Origin: JBBQYD01 sp942493075
Lineage (GTDB): Bacteria; Verrucomicrobiota; Verrucomicrobiia; Limisphaerales; UBA8199
NCBI GenBank assembly: GCA_942493075.1
Contig: OW818681.1
Coordinates: 6,076,001-6,140,000 of the forward strand
Length of the DNA stretch: 64,000 bases
Direction: 5' to 3'
Shown here: positions 1 through 7,944 of the stretch, in pieces
Numbering within the stretch: position 1 is the stretch's first letter
Layout of the letters: each line of letters starts with the position of its first letter
Position numbers and translations under genes: made by a program
The notes under the pieces: model-generated
The model's database searches: none
What the model was told of the DNA's origin: nothing
The model's input: only the letters and a program-made list of their open reading frames with translations

Positions 1-1031
1 AGTCCTGTGGCATCGATGCACGCCCGCTTCAGTTGCCGCAACTCAAGCAGCCGGAATAGCTCGGATTCAATTTCTGCAAATGACCGGTTCAGAAGCTCAA
101 TCCGCAGCCTGTCCCACACGACATCCCCGATCCGCTCGCCAACGTCCAGCACACACAGGTCTTGTTTGCGCGCGACATCCACCCCAAGAAACAATGGGTA
201 TTTGCTGGCTGCAAGCCACGCATGATCTTTCATACAGCCTGCCTCGCGGCACCCATCGATCAGCTCGAATGTGATGAACGCGGAAGATTCATCCGCAGGC
301 TCGCAACAATACTCCTGGAGCCATTGTTCCTGGTCCACACATCCCGCGCGCAACCGCGCCATAAACTGATCCCCTGTTTCGGAGGCGCCGGTTCTGCGAT
401 TAATCCGCTCCACCAATCCTTCCGAGACCGCGCGGGTCAGCGGGACGGAATGCACACTCCAACCCATGGGGTTACCCTTCTCCCTTGCTTCCCGGAGCAT
501 CTGATTAAAGACCGACGTGGCGCCGCGTTGAGTCGAAATCAGGCTGAGCTGCCCACCCCATGTTGTCACGGGTTTGGCCACCCGATAGAGCAGTCGCTGG
601 TCCTGGTGCAGAGCGAACTCGTCCAGCTTCACGTGTCCACGTTTGCCCGCCAGGGCGTTGGGATTTGATGATAACGAGTAGATGCTCAATCCACTGGCGA
701 ACCTCAGGACGTGCGCAGAGGTCGCATCTTCCCTGAGCACCTGGAACCCGAGCGGACGCACCGCTTGCTGCAACACCCGCGCCCATTGGACACAATCCTC
801 CAAATAGAGTTTGGCTTGCTGCTGGTCGCGTGAAGAGATCCACACATCGAGCCGCGCGCCCTTTGCGATCACTTTCCGAACGGAGTCATAGGCATCGGCG
901 AAGCTGATGCCTATCTGACGGCTTTTTTCCATGATCTTCAGCGGAGAGGTGTCGCGTATCCAGGCACGCTGATATGGCAGAAAGAAAGTCTCGGGGAACC
1001 CTCCCGCTCCAGGATTTTTAGAGTCGCTCAC
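1..1031 (-). CDS. Phage terminase large subunit (partial, C-terminus beyond left edge)
   Basis: The ATPase/nuclease motor that packages DNA into phage proheads. The minus strand is open from a GTG at 1029-1031 to the window edge, about 343 codons. Reading it gives a Walker-A-like KSRQIGIS near residue 36, a Walker-B-like VKLDE near 134-138, and an RNase-H-like nuclease start (FLGVDVARKQD) further on; this order fits the Terminase_6/GpA-like large subunits. The start is uncertain because the frame stays open a little upstream and no good ribosome binding site was seen. It is divergent from the portal gene 137 bp away, unusual because terminase and portal are normally co-oriented. The family call is firm; the exact subfamily is not. 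Confidence 0.8.
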   Translation of the reverse strand, partial: MSDSKNPGAGGFPETFFLPYQRAWIRDTSPLKIMEKSRQIGISFADAYDSVRKVIAKGARLDVWISSRDQQQAKLYLEDCVQWARVLQQAVRPLGFQVLREDATSAHVLRFASGLSIYSLSSNPNALAGKRGHVKLDEFALHQDQRLLYRVAKPVTTWGGQLSLISTQRGATSVFNQMLREAREKGNPMGWSVHSVPLTRAVSEGLVERINRRTGASETGDQFMARLRAGCVDQEQWLQEYCCEPADESSAFITFELIDGCREAGCMKDHAWLAASKYPLFLGVDVARKQDLCVLDVGERIGDVVWDRLRIELLNRSFAEIESELFRLLELRQLKRACIDATG

Positions 1032-1167
1032 ATATAGATAACCGTGACAAAGCCGGGGCTCAACGCGACAAGCGAGGGTGCGCTCGGACACAGGTGGAAC
1101 CTCCGGCACGGCCGTGCCCCTCTCTTGTCGCATTCGACCCACGGTTTGTCACCGATATCCAGGTGAC

Positions 1168-2496
1168 ATGAAACTATTCGGATTAAATATCTCTCGGACG
1201 CAGCCAGAGCGGCGCAAAAGTTTCCAACTCTCAGACATGGCCCGGACCTGGCTCAGGGGCGAGCAGCTTCCTGGATCGAGCTGCACCAACATCTATGAGC
1301 AGGTGGTGTGGGTTTACCGCGCCGTCAATGTGCTCGCCGAACAAGTGGCGAACGTTCCCTTTCTCTTCTCAGCCGGGGAACGTGGGCGCGAGAACCTCAT
1401 TACCGGCGGACCGCTCCATGATTTCTATCGATGGCCCCATCCCCAAGTGAACCGGTTCCAGTATTGGGAACTGCGCGTGATGTGGCTGATGCTGCGCGGT
1501 GAATGTGTGCGGATTCCGGTGTTCAAGTCCGATCCCCAGGCACCCGGCGGACGGCGCCTCGTGCGGGTGCTAATGCCCGATCCCGCGAGAATGAAGCATG
1601 TGGTTCGGGACAACCGGCTCGCGGGCTGGGAATACCTGGGAGCCTCCCCGCAAGATCCGAACGCGACTCAGATGTTTCTTCCCGAGGAAGTTTGGTTTGA
1701 ACGGCTGCCCAATCCGTTTGATCCCTGGCGCGGGCTGTCTCCACTGCACGTAGCTTCTCACGCGGCGCGAACCGACTTTGCGGCGGCCGCTCTCACGCGA
1801 GGGCTAATCGAGCATAACGGCGACATGGGAATGATCGTCCGTTCTACCCAGGCACTGGACCCGGAGCAGGTGGAGCAAATGCTGCAAATCCTCAGTGAAC
1901 GCCGTGTTGCCACCGGCATGCCCGACCGTCCGTTGTTCCTGCCTCAAGGTGTGGAGGTCATCCCACCACAGCTTTCCAGCAGCGACCTGCAATTCCTTGA
2001 GAACCGCAAGTTCTCGCGCGCAGAAATCTGTGCGGCATTCGGCGTGCCGGAGGAGATCCTAACCAGCACGGATACCGCGAAGTACGACGTCATGGAAGGG
2101 GCGCGGTTGAACTTCGTCGAGAACCGGGTCGGCCCGCTATGCGCGAGGCTGGAAGCGGCTGAGGAGATCACGGTGAAAGCCATCGACCCTGCGGCATGCG
2201 GATGGTTCGATCTCGACAGTCTGCCCATCATGCAACACGCGCGCCGCACGCGCCTGGCGGCTGCAAAGACCGGTTTCGAGATGGGCGTGCCGTTCAATGA
2301 GCTTAACCGGGTGCTGGACCTCGGGTTCAACCCATTGCCTTGGGGCGATCACGGTTACTTGGCCGCGAACCTGCGTCGAACCGACACAGCGTTAGACCCT
2401 GCTGCTCCAGCACCCAACGCTCATAAACGCACGGGAAATTCCACGCTGAAACGCGCTACCGCTCTCACTCAACCCACATCGACACCGAAAACGTAA
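1168..2496 (+). CDS. HK97-family phage portal protein
   Basis: Forms the dodecameric ring at the prohead vertex through which DNA enters. The 443-residue protein has typical portal features: an N-terminal stretch in which a conserved tryptophan and YRAVN lead into the clip/wing region, a central segment ending FGVPEEIL near residue 300, and a variable Pro/Ala-rich tail. The start at 1168 (MKLFGLNIS) is preferred over an in-frame ATG at 1078 because AGGTGA lies just upstream and the extra 30 residues look non-conserved. It opens a co-directional run portal-protease-capsid-adaptor, with protease starting 12 bp downstream. HK97-like portals are normally 380-450 residues, so it looks full length. 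Confidence 0.88.
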   Translation: MKLFGLNISRTQPERRKSFQLSDMARTWLRGEQLPGSSCTNIYEQVVWVYRAVNVLAEQVANVPFLFSAGERGRENLITGGPLHDFYRWPHPQVNRFQYWELRVMWLMLRGECVRIPVFKSDPQAPGGRRLVRVLMPDPARMKHVVRDNRLAGWEYLGASPQDPNATQMFLPEEVWFERLPNPFDPWRGLSPLHVASHAARTDFAAAALTRGLIEHNGDMGMIVRSTQALDPEQVEQMLQILSERRVATGMPDRPLFLPQGVEVIPPQLSSSDLQFLENRKFSRAEICAAFGVPEEILTSTDTAKYDVMEGARLNFVENRVGPLCARLEAAEEITVKAIDPAACGWFDLDSLPIMQHARRTRLAAAKTGFEMGVPFNELNRVLDLGFNPLPWGDHGYLAANLRRTDTALDPAAPAPNAHKRTGNSTLKRATALTQPTSTPKT

Positions 2497-2508
2497 AAAT
2501 CCTGATCT

Positions 2509-3279
2509 ATGAAAAACCAAATGACCTTATCTGCTCCTCCGCAGCTTGTCGCCGAATTCGAGCAACGCCTGGTTCTGCTCTCCGATGGCAGGGCGGGCTT
2601 GCGCGGAGGGTTGACTGCTGAGATCCGCGCGCCTGATGCGACCGAGTCCAAGGGGGCCGCGATTATTGAATTCATCGCCAGCACCGCGACGGTGGATCGC
2701 TACGGCGAGACCATTGAGGCTTCCGGCTGGAAACTTGAGGAGTACCGCCGCAACCCCGTTTTCCAAAATGCCCATCAGTATGGCGACATCCTTTTCACAC
2801 TAGGCCGCGCCCTCGTGACGGAGATCCGCGGTAACGCCCTGTTTCAGCGAGTGGAGTTCGCCGTGGACGTTAATCCCATGGCGCGCATCGCTTATGGGCT
2901 TTATCGCGGCCACTTCCTCAACGCCGTGAGCGTTGGCTTCCTGCCAATCCGCTGGGAGAGCGGTGGAGAGAACTCAGCGTGGCGCCGGCGGCATTTGGAA
3001 CAGGAACTGGTGGAGGTCTCGGCCGTGGGCATTCCCGCAAATCCAGATGCGTTGCAGATGGGATTACGCGCCGGGGCCATCGAGCGGGGTGATCTGAGGG
3101 ACTTGCTGGATGCCGTCTCTGGAGTGCTTCAAGCGGAATCCGGCACCGAGGTGCCTTTCGAATCGAACAAAGCAGGACAAAACCATTTGTGCGGCGCGGG
3201 CCTTTCCGGCTGGGTGAGCCGGGAAAGCCAGTTGCTGCAGCTCGCCCGTGTGGTGCGCGAGATCATGCGTCAAGCGTGA
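2509..3279 (+). CDS. HK97-family prohead protease
   Basis: Serine protease that cleaves the scaffold (delta) region of the capsid protein during head maturation. In the 256-residue product the expected motifs are visible: a histidine in the segment FQNAHQYGDI (about residue 88) and a serine in LNAVSVGFLP (about residue 144), both characteristic of the U35/S78 prohead proteases. The residues after about 190 look like a family-specific tail. It lies between portal and capsid genes, the standard order for HK97-type head modules. Its presence implies that the capsid protein downstream is made as a precursor. Confidence 0.88.
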   Translation: MKNQMTLSAPPQLVAEFEQRLVLLSDGRAGLRGGLTAEIRAPDATESKGAAIIEFIASTATVDRYGETIEASGWKLEEYRRNPVFQNAHQYGDILFTLGRALVTEIRGNALFQRVEFAVDVNPMARIAYGLYRGHFLNAVSVGFLPIRWESGGENSAWRRRHLEQELVEVSAVGIPANPDALQMGLRAGAIERGDLRDLLDAVSGVLQAESGTEVPFESNKAGQNHLCGAGLSGWVSRESQLLQLARVVREIMRQA

Positions 3280-3356
3280 TGAGCGTTTCACATGAACCAA
3301 TCGGATTCGCCTGCGAGCGGCGAATCCTCACATCAACCAAAAGAAGGAAAGTTCAC

Positions 3357-4706
3357 ATGAAAGCAGGAAAAACAATCGAGGTACTGGCAGTGTTGCTCCT
3401 TGGCCTGGCGGCCTATGCAGTTTGGCAGGAGGCAGAAGTAATGTTGGTCGCGGCAGGGTGTCTTCTGGCCACCGCGCCGCTGGTGTTAACCGAGGAACAA
3501 GCCCGGGAATTCCAAGGCATCCTGGGCGAGTTGCGAACGGGCTGGGGTGACGTGCGCGGGCTGCCCGCAAGCGTTCAGGCGCTCCAAACGGAGCAAGGCA
3601 ACCTGCGGGAACAGTTGGACCAGGTGCGCCGGTCCGGCCTGGTTCGTCTGGAGGGTGGTTCGCGCCCGGCAGGTGGCGTAAGTGACGGTTGCGCGCGGCA
3701 CCTGGCGGCCGGCTTCATCGCGCATTGCGAGCGGAGCGGGAAACTGGAGGCCCTGTGCTCCTCTTCACACCAGCGTGATGCCATGGCTGGATTCGCACGG
3801 CAGACGCTGGAAGTGAGCTCCCGCGCGGCGCTCACATCGGGTGATATCCCCCTGCCAACACAATACAGCGGCGAGTTCCGCGAGCTCATCTCAGAGTTCG
3901 GTGTGTCACGCCGCCGGATGATGCGCTATCCAATCGGGCTCGGAACAGCCCGCCCGGCGCGGCTGGGAACACGCCCGGCCTTTGGCTCGATCGCCATGTC
4001 CGCAGCAATCGGTGAGAAGTCGCCCACCTTCGATTTCGCCTCACTTGAGTCGCACAAGGTCGGCGGGATCGTCCGTGTCCCGCGCGAATTGGACGAGCAG
4101 AGCATCGTGCCGATGGGCCAGTTCCTGGCGCGCTACGGAGCCATCGAGTTTGCACGCGCAGAGGATACATGGGCCTTCCTGGCGGATGGCACGGGGACTT
4201 ACGAGGGCGTCAAAGGGGTGGTCCGTGTTGCCCGTGAAGGCACCCGGTCTGTGGTGCTCGCGGCAGGAAAGACCAAGCCCAGCGATGCCACGCTGGACGA
4301 TCTCCGTGCGATGCGCACCAAGGTCAATAAGGCCGCTCTGAACGGGAAGCTCTCGGCCTACTACCTGGATAGCACCTGGGAAGCACGGCTCCCGGCTTTT
4401 CGCACCGCTGCCGAGCCAAACGTCTATCAGCGCTTGCCCGATGGAACTGCGTTGCTGGACGGCTACCCTGTAGTCTGGACAGATGTGCTGGAGGCATACG
4501 GCACGGTTGCCGCAGCCGACAAACCGCTCGCGGTCTTCGGCGCGCTCTCGTTGTGGTGGATGGGCGAGCACGGTTCCCCGCGCATGGACCAATCGGAGCA
4601 CGTCTGGTTCGCCAACGACCAGCTTGCTGTGCGCTTCATCGAAGAGATCGACTTCGATTACGCGGCCATCGATGCAACCTCGGTGTTGCTGACTCCTGCG
4701 GCATAG
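3357..4706 (+). CDS. HK97-fold phage major capsid protein with hydrophobic N-terminus
   Basis: Building block of the icosahedral head. I place the start at 3357 (MKAGKTIEV), preceded by AGGAAA, rather than at an upstream in-frame ATG; the product is 449 residues. Residues about 8-25 and 30-48 are strongly hydrophobic, then about 50-95 form a Glu/Gln-rich coiled-coil delta-like region, and from about 165 onward the sequence looks like an HK97-fold capsid (segments around IPLPTQYSGEF, GIVRVPRELDEQS and AEDTWAFLADGTG). The delta region fits processing by the protease encoded just upstream. Two potential membrane helices at the N-terminus are not normal for this family. Confidence 0.85.
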   Translation: MKAGKTIEVLAVLLLGLAAYAVWQEAEVMLVAAGCLLATAPLVLTEEQAREFQGILGELRTGWGDVRGLPASVQALQTEQGNLREQLDQVRRSGLVRLEGGSRPAGGVSDGCARHLAAGFIAHCERSGKLEALCSSSHQRDAMAGFARQTLEVSSRAALTSGDIPLPTQYSGEFRELISEFGVSRRRMMRYPIGLGTARPARLGTRPAFGSIAMSAAIGEKSPTFDFASLESHKVGGIVRVPRELDEQSIVPMGQFLARYGAIEFARAEDTWAFLADGTGTYEGVKGVVRVAREGTRSVVLAAGKTKPSDATLDDLRAMRTKVNKAALNGKLSAYYLDSTWEARLPAFRTAAEPNVYQRLPDGTALLDGYPVVWTDVLEAYGTVAAADKPLAVFGALSLWWMGEHGSPRMDQSEHVWFANDQLAVRFIEEIDFDYAAIDATSVLLTPAA

Positions 4707-4722
4707 CTGGCTGAATGACTCG

Positions 4723-4757
4723 ACCGGTTCCCAGCGACAGACTGGGAACCGGTTTAA
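4723..4757 (+). terminator. Hairpin after the capsid gene, weak terminator
   Basis: A perfect 12-bp stem (4723-4734 with 4742-4753, 7-nt loop) follows the capsid stop codon. Only a short TTTAAA follows the stem, so it may be a weak intrinsic terminator or a processing/attenuation hairpin that makes capsid more abundant than the adaptor downstream. Confidence 0.55.
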
Positions 4758-4800
4758 ACCCTCCCGACTTCAACCAACTTCAACCCCAACCCACATTCTT

Positions 4801-5376
4801 ATGCTTACAACACTAAGCCTGGTTAAAACACGCCTGAGCATGCCCGAGACGGAGATCGCGCATGACGCGCTCATCGCAATGCTGATCGCCGGAGTCACCG
4901 CCCGGTTCCCACGGGAGCTCCGACGCGTCCTCAAGCGAATGGAAGGTTTCGCACAGGAGTTTCCCGCTTCTGACCAAGGGCTGATCCTCTGCTGTTACCC
5001 GGTGGAAACCATCACGCGCGTGGAGGTAAGGCGCTGGGAACACGAAGGCTGGCAATTGCGTGAAGGGCTGAAGTGGCAGGTGCGATCCACTTGCGTCGTG
5101 ACATTCAACGAGCCGCCGGGCGCGGGAGAAGAGATGGCGCGGCTAATCTACACCGGCGGCTACGTGATGCCCGGCGCAGAGGTGCCTGCAGGGGCGTTGC
5201 CGCTGCCAACAGACCTGCTCAACGCAGCTACGGAACAGGTGGCATACCTGTATCTGAACCGGGACCGGCTCGGGATTCTGCGTCAATGGCCCAGGGGCGG
5301 AACCTATGAGCAGTACTCCCAAGTGGATCTGTTGCCGGGGGTTGCGGCGGCCCTGAACAAGCATCGCCGACTCTGA
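4801..5376 (+). CDS. Phage head-tail connector/adaptor (gp6-like)
   Basis: Adaptor proteins of this type form the ring below the portal. The 191-residue protein begins MLTTLSLVKTRLSM, followed by paired helices (AHDALIAMLIAGVTARF), a central beta segment with YPVETITRVEVR, and a C-terminal helix with AATEQVAYLYLNRDR. This helical layout matches the gp6/gp8-like connector family. It sits directly after the capsid gene, the usual place. It is the last recognisable virion gene: the next gene is flagellin, so stoppers, tail tube, tape measure and fibres are all absent on this side. Confidence 0.72.
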   Translation: MLTTLSLVKTRLSMPETEIAHDALIAMLIAGVTARFPRELRRVLKRMEGFAQEFPASDQGLILCCYPVETITRVEVRRWEHEGWQLREGLKWQVRSTCVVTFNEPPGAGEEMARLIYTGGYVMPGAEVPAGALPLPTDLLNAATEQVAYLYLNRDRLGILRQWPRGGTYEQYSQVDLLPGVAAALNKHRRL

Positions 5377-5417
5377 ACCATCAGAGAGCTGCGGGCTGTC
5401 GTAAAACAGAAAAAGTC

Positions 5418-5444
5418 TCAAGAGAATCCCCACAGGGCCGATAT
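5418..5444 (+). promoter_or_regulatory. Sigma-28 (FliA)-type promoter of flagellin
   Basis: TCAA at 5418-5421, a spacer of exactly 15 nt, and GCCGATAT at 5437-5444. The established FliA consensus is TAAA-N15-GCCGATAA, so the match is 3/4 and 7/8 with perfect spacing. Transcription would start near 5450, leaving a leader of roughly 125 nt before the flagellin start codon. Confidence 0.72.
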
Positions 5445-5493
5445 CAATGTTGAAACTTGGCGGTGACTGCCATTAAGTGTCGCGGGATTAATA

Positions 5494-5570
5494 CCGGGCG
5501 CCCTTGTAAAAGGCCCGGGACGGCAAGGACGCCGTCATGTAGCCCGATTGGGCTGCGACTCAAGGAAAGA
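5494..5570 (+). promoter_or_regulatory. Three-hairpin flagellin leader with two CAAGGA (CsrA-like) sites
   Basis: Three consecutive perfect hairpins lie between the promoter and the start codon: 5494-5499/5513-5518, 5519-5524/5531-5536 and 5541-5545/5550-5554. The 6-nt loop of the second carries the core of CAAGGA (5524-5529), and the same CAAGGA recurs at 5561-5566 as the Shine-Dalgarno sequence. A GGA in a hairpin loop plus a GGA at the ribosome binding site is the known layout of CsrA-repressed mRNAs, including flagellin (hag) of Bacillus. CsrA itself is not encoded in this window. Confidence 0.6.
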
Positions 5571-5575
5571 GTCTT

Positions 5576-6388
5576 ATGGTTATCAATACAAATACATCTG
5601 CACAAATCGGCTCGCGACTACTGAGTGAATCTTCAGCCCGTCTGTCCAAATCATTGGCCAGGTTATCATCGGGTTCGAAGCTGACCTCCCCTGAAGATGA
5701 TGCGGCAGGTATGGCCGTGTCCCTTCGGTTCGATGCGCAGATTAACCGGATCGGTGCTGCCATCAATAATGTGAGCAACGCCATCTCCTACGGACAAACG
5801 CAGGATGGGTTTCTCAAGAATGTTGGCAAGGCTCTGGACCGGATGAGCGAACTGTCTGTGCTGGCTTTAGACATTACAAAAACTGACCCCGACCGCGCGC
5901 TTTACAACTCGGAGTTCCAGACGCTCGGCCAGTATATTACTGAAATTGCCAAAAAAGATTTCAACGGGGTGAGCTTATTTGACGGCCTGACCCGTAACGT
6001 GACGACCGATGGTGAAGGAACCTCCTCGTCCACATTCGCGATGGCAGGCATCAACCTTGGCCTCGGAACGTTTACAAACGCTATCGCAGCCACTGTGTCA
6101 AATACGACGGCGGCGACCTCCGCCCTGGCGGCGGTGAAACTCGCCATCAGTCAGCTCAGCTCGGACCGTGGCACGAATGGATCGTCCCTGGCGCGCTTGC
6201 AGTACACCAACGGCCAACTGTCGGTTCTCAAGTCAAACTTGAGCTCCTCCAGCAGCCTGTTGAAAGACGTGGATGTCGCCGAAGAAAGCACGCAATACGC
6301 ACGCTACAGTGTGCTCGTGCAATCCGGAACAGCCATGCTGGCGCAAGCCAACACCGCACCGCAATCGGTGCTGCGGCTCCTGGGCTAG
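5576..6388 (+). CDS. fliC: Flagellin
   Basis: Subunit of the flagellar filament, exported through the flagellar type III apparatus. The 270-residue product has the conserved N-terminal D0/D1 helices (MVINTNTSAQ, then RLSSGSKLTSPEDDAAGMAV) and the C-terminal D1/D0 region (LLKDVDVAEESTQYARY to the end QSVLRLLG). The middle is short (about residues 145-190), so the variable D2/D3 domains are missing, as in many minimal flagellins. It is flanked by its own promoter/leader and by a strong terminator, so it is probably a monocistronic unit unrelated to the phage island upstream. Confidence 0.95.
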   Translation: MVINTNTSAQIGSRLLSESSARLSKSLARLSSGSKLTSPEDDAAGMAVSLRFDAQINRIGAAINNVSNAISYGQTQDGFLKNVGKALDRMSELSVLALDITKTDPDRALYNSEFQTLGQYITEIAKKDFNGVSLFDGLTRNVTTDGEGTSSSTFAMAGINLGLGTFTNAIAATVSNTTAATSALAAVKLAISQLSSDRGTNGSSLARLQYTNGQLSVLKSNLSSSSSLLKDVDVAEESTQYARYSVLVQSGTAMLAQANTAPQSVLRLLG

Positions 6389-6415
6389 AAATAAGCCCAA
6401 CAACGACGAACTTGC

Positions 6416-6450
6416 GCGGGCGGCCAAATGCCGCCCGCCTTGCTTTTTTA
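6416..6450 (+). terminator. Intrinsic terminator of flagellin
   Basis: A perfect 9-bp GC-rich stem (6416-6424 with 6430-6438, loop CAAAT) is followed after five bases by six T residues. It starts 28 bp after the flagellin stop codon. Confidence 0.88.
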
Positions 6451-6613
6451 CCCTGAGCTCAGGAAAAGCGAGCCGGGAAGAAGCCCATCTTGGCGAGGAC
6501 CTCCTTGGAACCCGTCCTAATAGTCAATCCGCTCGACACATAAGCTTGCAGGCGAACACGGACGCCTCGATTTGCCCTTGTGTGTCGGCATGACCCGGTT
6601 AGACAATACCAGC

Positions 6614-7789
6614 ATGACGACGCGCTGCTCACTTTTAATCCGTTTCTGCCTCCCATGTGCGGCGCTTCTCCTGCTTACCCAATCTATGCACGGTCAAACT
6701 AGCCTTGCGCGTCCCCGCGCACGGGACGCCGGGGTTGTTGTCGGTTCACTTTCTACCGGTCCGCTGAACGCCATCACAGATGTTCCTGGTGTGAAGGTAG
6801 GCCACACCACGCTGCACGAAAGCAATCGCGTTCATACGGGAGTGACGGCGATTCTGCCCCATGGCGGAAACCTCTTTCAGGAACGGGTGCCCGCTGCCAT
6901 CCATGTCGGTAATGGTTTTGGCAAACTGCTGGGAGCCACCCAGGTTCAGGAGTTGGGCGAACTGGAGACTCCGATTCTTCTCACATCCACGCTCAGCGTG
7001 TGGCGCGCAGGTGACGCTCTGGTGGATTGGCTTTTGAATCAGCCCGGCATGGCTGAGGTCCGCTCGATCAACCCGGTTGTTGGCGAAACCAACGACGGCT
7101 TTCTTAATGATATCCGGGCCCGGCTGATCAATCCCAGCCATGTGCGGCATGCTCTCGAAACGGCCACGAACGGCCCGGTGGCTGAAGGCTCGGTCGGCGC
7201 CGGTGCAGGGACGATCGCCTTTGGCTGGAAAGGCGGGATCGGCACCAGTTCACGAAAGCTGTCTGAGAAGCAAGGCGGCTATACGGTGGGTGTGATTGTT
7301 CAAAGCAATTTCGGTGGTGATCTTACGATAAATGGCGTGCACATCCGGCTTGATCCGGACGAGAAGCAGGCTGGCATTTCCCCCTCGCACGGTGCTCTGG
7401 CCAGCAACGAAAAGCCGGCCAACTCGGGCGATGGCAGCATCATGATTGTTCTGGCAACGGATGCACCTCTTGACCCGCGCAAGCTGCAGCGGTTGGCCGC
7501 TCGCACCATGGTGGGATTAGCGCGCACGGGCTCCAGCATGTCCAACGGTTCCGGCGATTACGCAATCGCGTTTTCCACAGCGCTGGAGTGCCGACGGGTG
7601 CGGGGCACACCCCTCAACACACCCAAGGAATTGGCGAACGACTCGCTGACCCCTCTATTTGAAGCTGCGGCAGATGCGACAGAGGAAGCTATCTACAACT
7701 CGCTGTTCCGCGCGACAACGGTCCATGGGCTGCGTGGGACGGCTTGGGCGCTGCCTGTTGAACGCTTGAAGCGGGAGCAGAAGCTGTAA
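6614..7789 (+). CDS. P1-family aminopeptidase (DmpA-like), exported
   Basis: N-terminal-nucleophile peptidase of the DmpA/beta-aminopeptidase family, which self-cleaves before a serine and removes N-terminal residues from peptides or amides. Beginning at 6614 the 391-residue precursor has a signal peptide (hydrophobic CLPCAALLLL, then Gln-Thr-Ser). Mature-region family marks are NAITDVPGVKVGH, HVGNGFGK, VGETNDGFLND, and SGDGSIMIVLATDAPL, whose Gly-Ser is the expected autocleavage site. The upstream in-frame ATGs at 6572 and 6590 would spoil the signal peptide. It stands alone between the flagellin terminator and unrelated genes. Substrate cannot be told from sequence. Confidence 0.9.
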   Translation: MTTRCSLLIRFCLPCAALLLLTQSMHGQTSLARPRARDAGVVVGSLSTGPLNAITDVPGVKVGHTTLHESNRVHTGVTAILPHGGNLFQERVPAAIHVGNGFGKLLGATQVQELGELETPILLTSTLSVWRAGDALVDWLLNQPGMAEVRSINPVVGETNDGFLNDIRARLINPSHVRHALETATNGPVAEGSVGAGAGTIAFGWKGGIGTSSRKLSEKQGGYTVGVIVQSNFGGDLTINGVHIRLDPDEKQAGISPSHGALASNEKPANSGDGSIMIVLATDAPLDPRKLQRLAARTMVGLARTGSSMSNGSGDYAIAFSTALECRRVRGTPLNTPKELANDSLTPLFEAAADATEEAIYNSLFRATTVHGLRGTAWALPVERLKREQKL

Positions 7790-7944
7790 ACAAGAGCCTG
7801 GCAGGTGACGAATGGACGATGGTTCGTCCTGCGCGGCCGCGCCTCCGGGACCGGCCCAGCATGGTAGGGCAGCATCGCCGCAGGCCGTCGAGATCCAAAC
7901 ACGATAGGAATAGAAAACGATCAACCCGAAACGTGATCACAGAT

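Noticed and set aside
162..668. Plus-strand open frame of 168 codons at the left edge
   Set aside because: It lies antisense to the terminase frame, which has clear ATPase and nuclease motifs over the same DNA; its own sequence has no family features.
5455..5475. Possible sigma-54 promoter (TGGCGG...TGCC) before flagellin
   Set aside because: The distance between the GG and GC elements is two bases short of the required 10, and the sigma-28 match just upstream is much better.
5440..5570. Cyclic-di-GMP (GEMM) riboswitch in the flagellin leader
   Set aside because: The conserved GGCAAACC and GGGACGCAAAG blocks are absent; the hairpins are independent rather than arranged in the GEMM fold.
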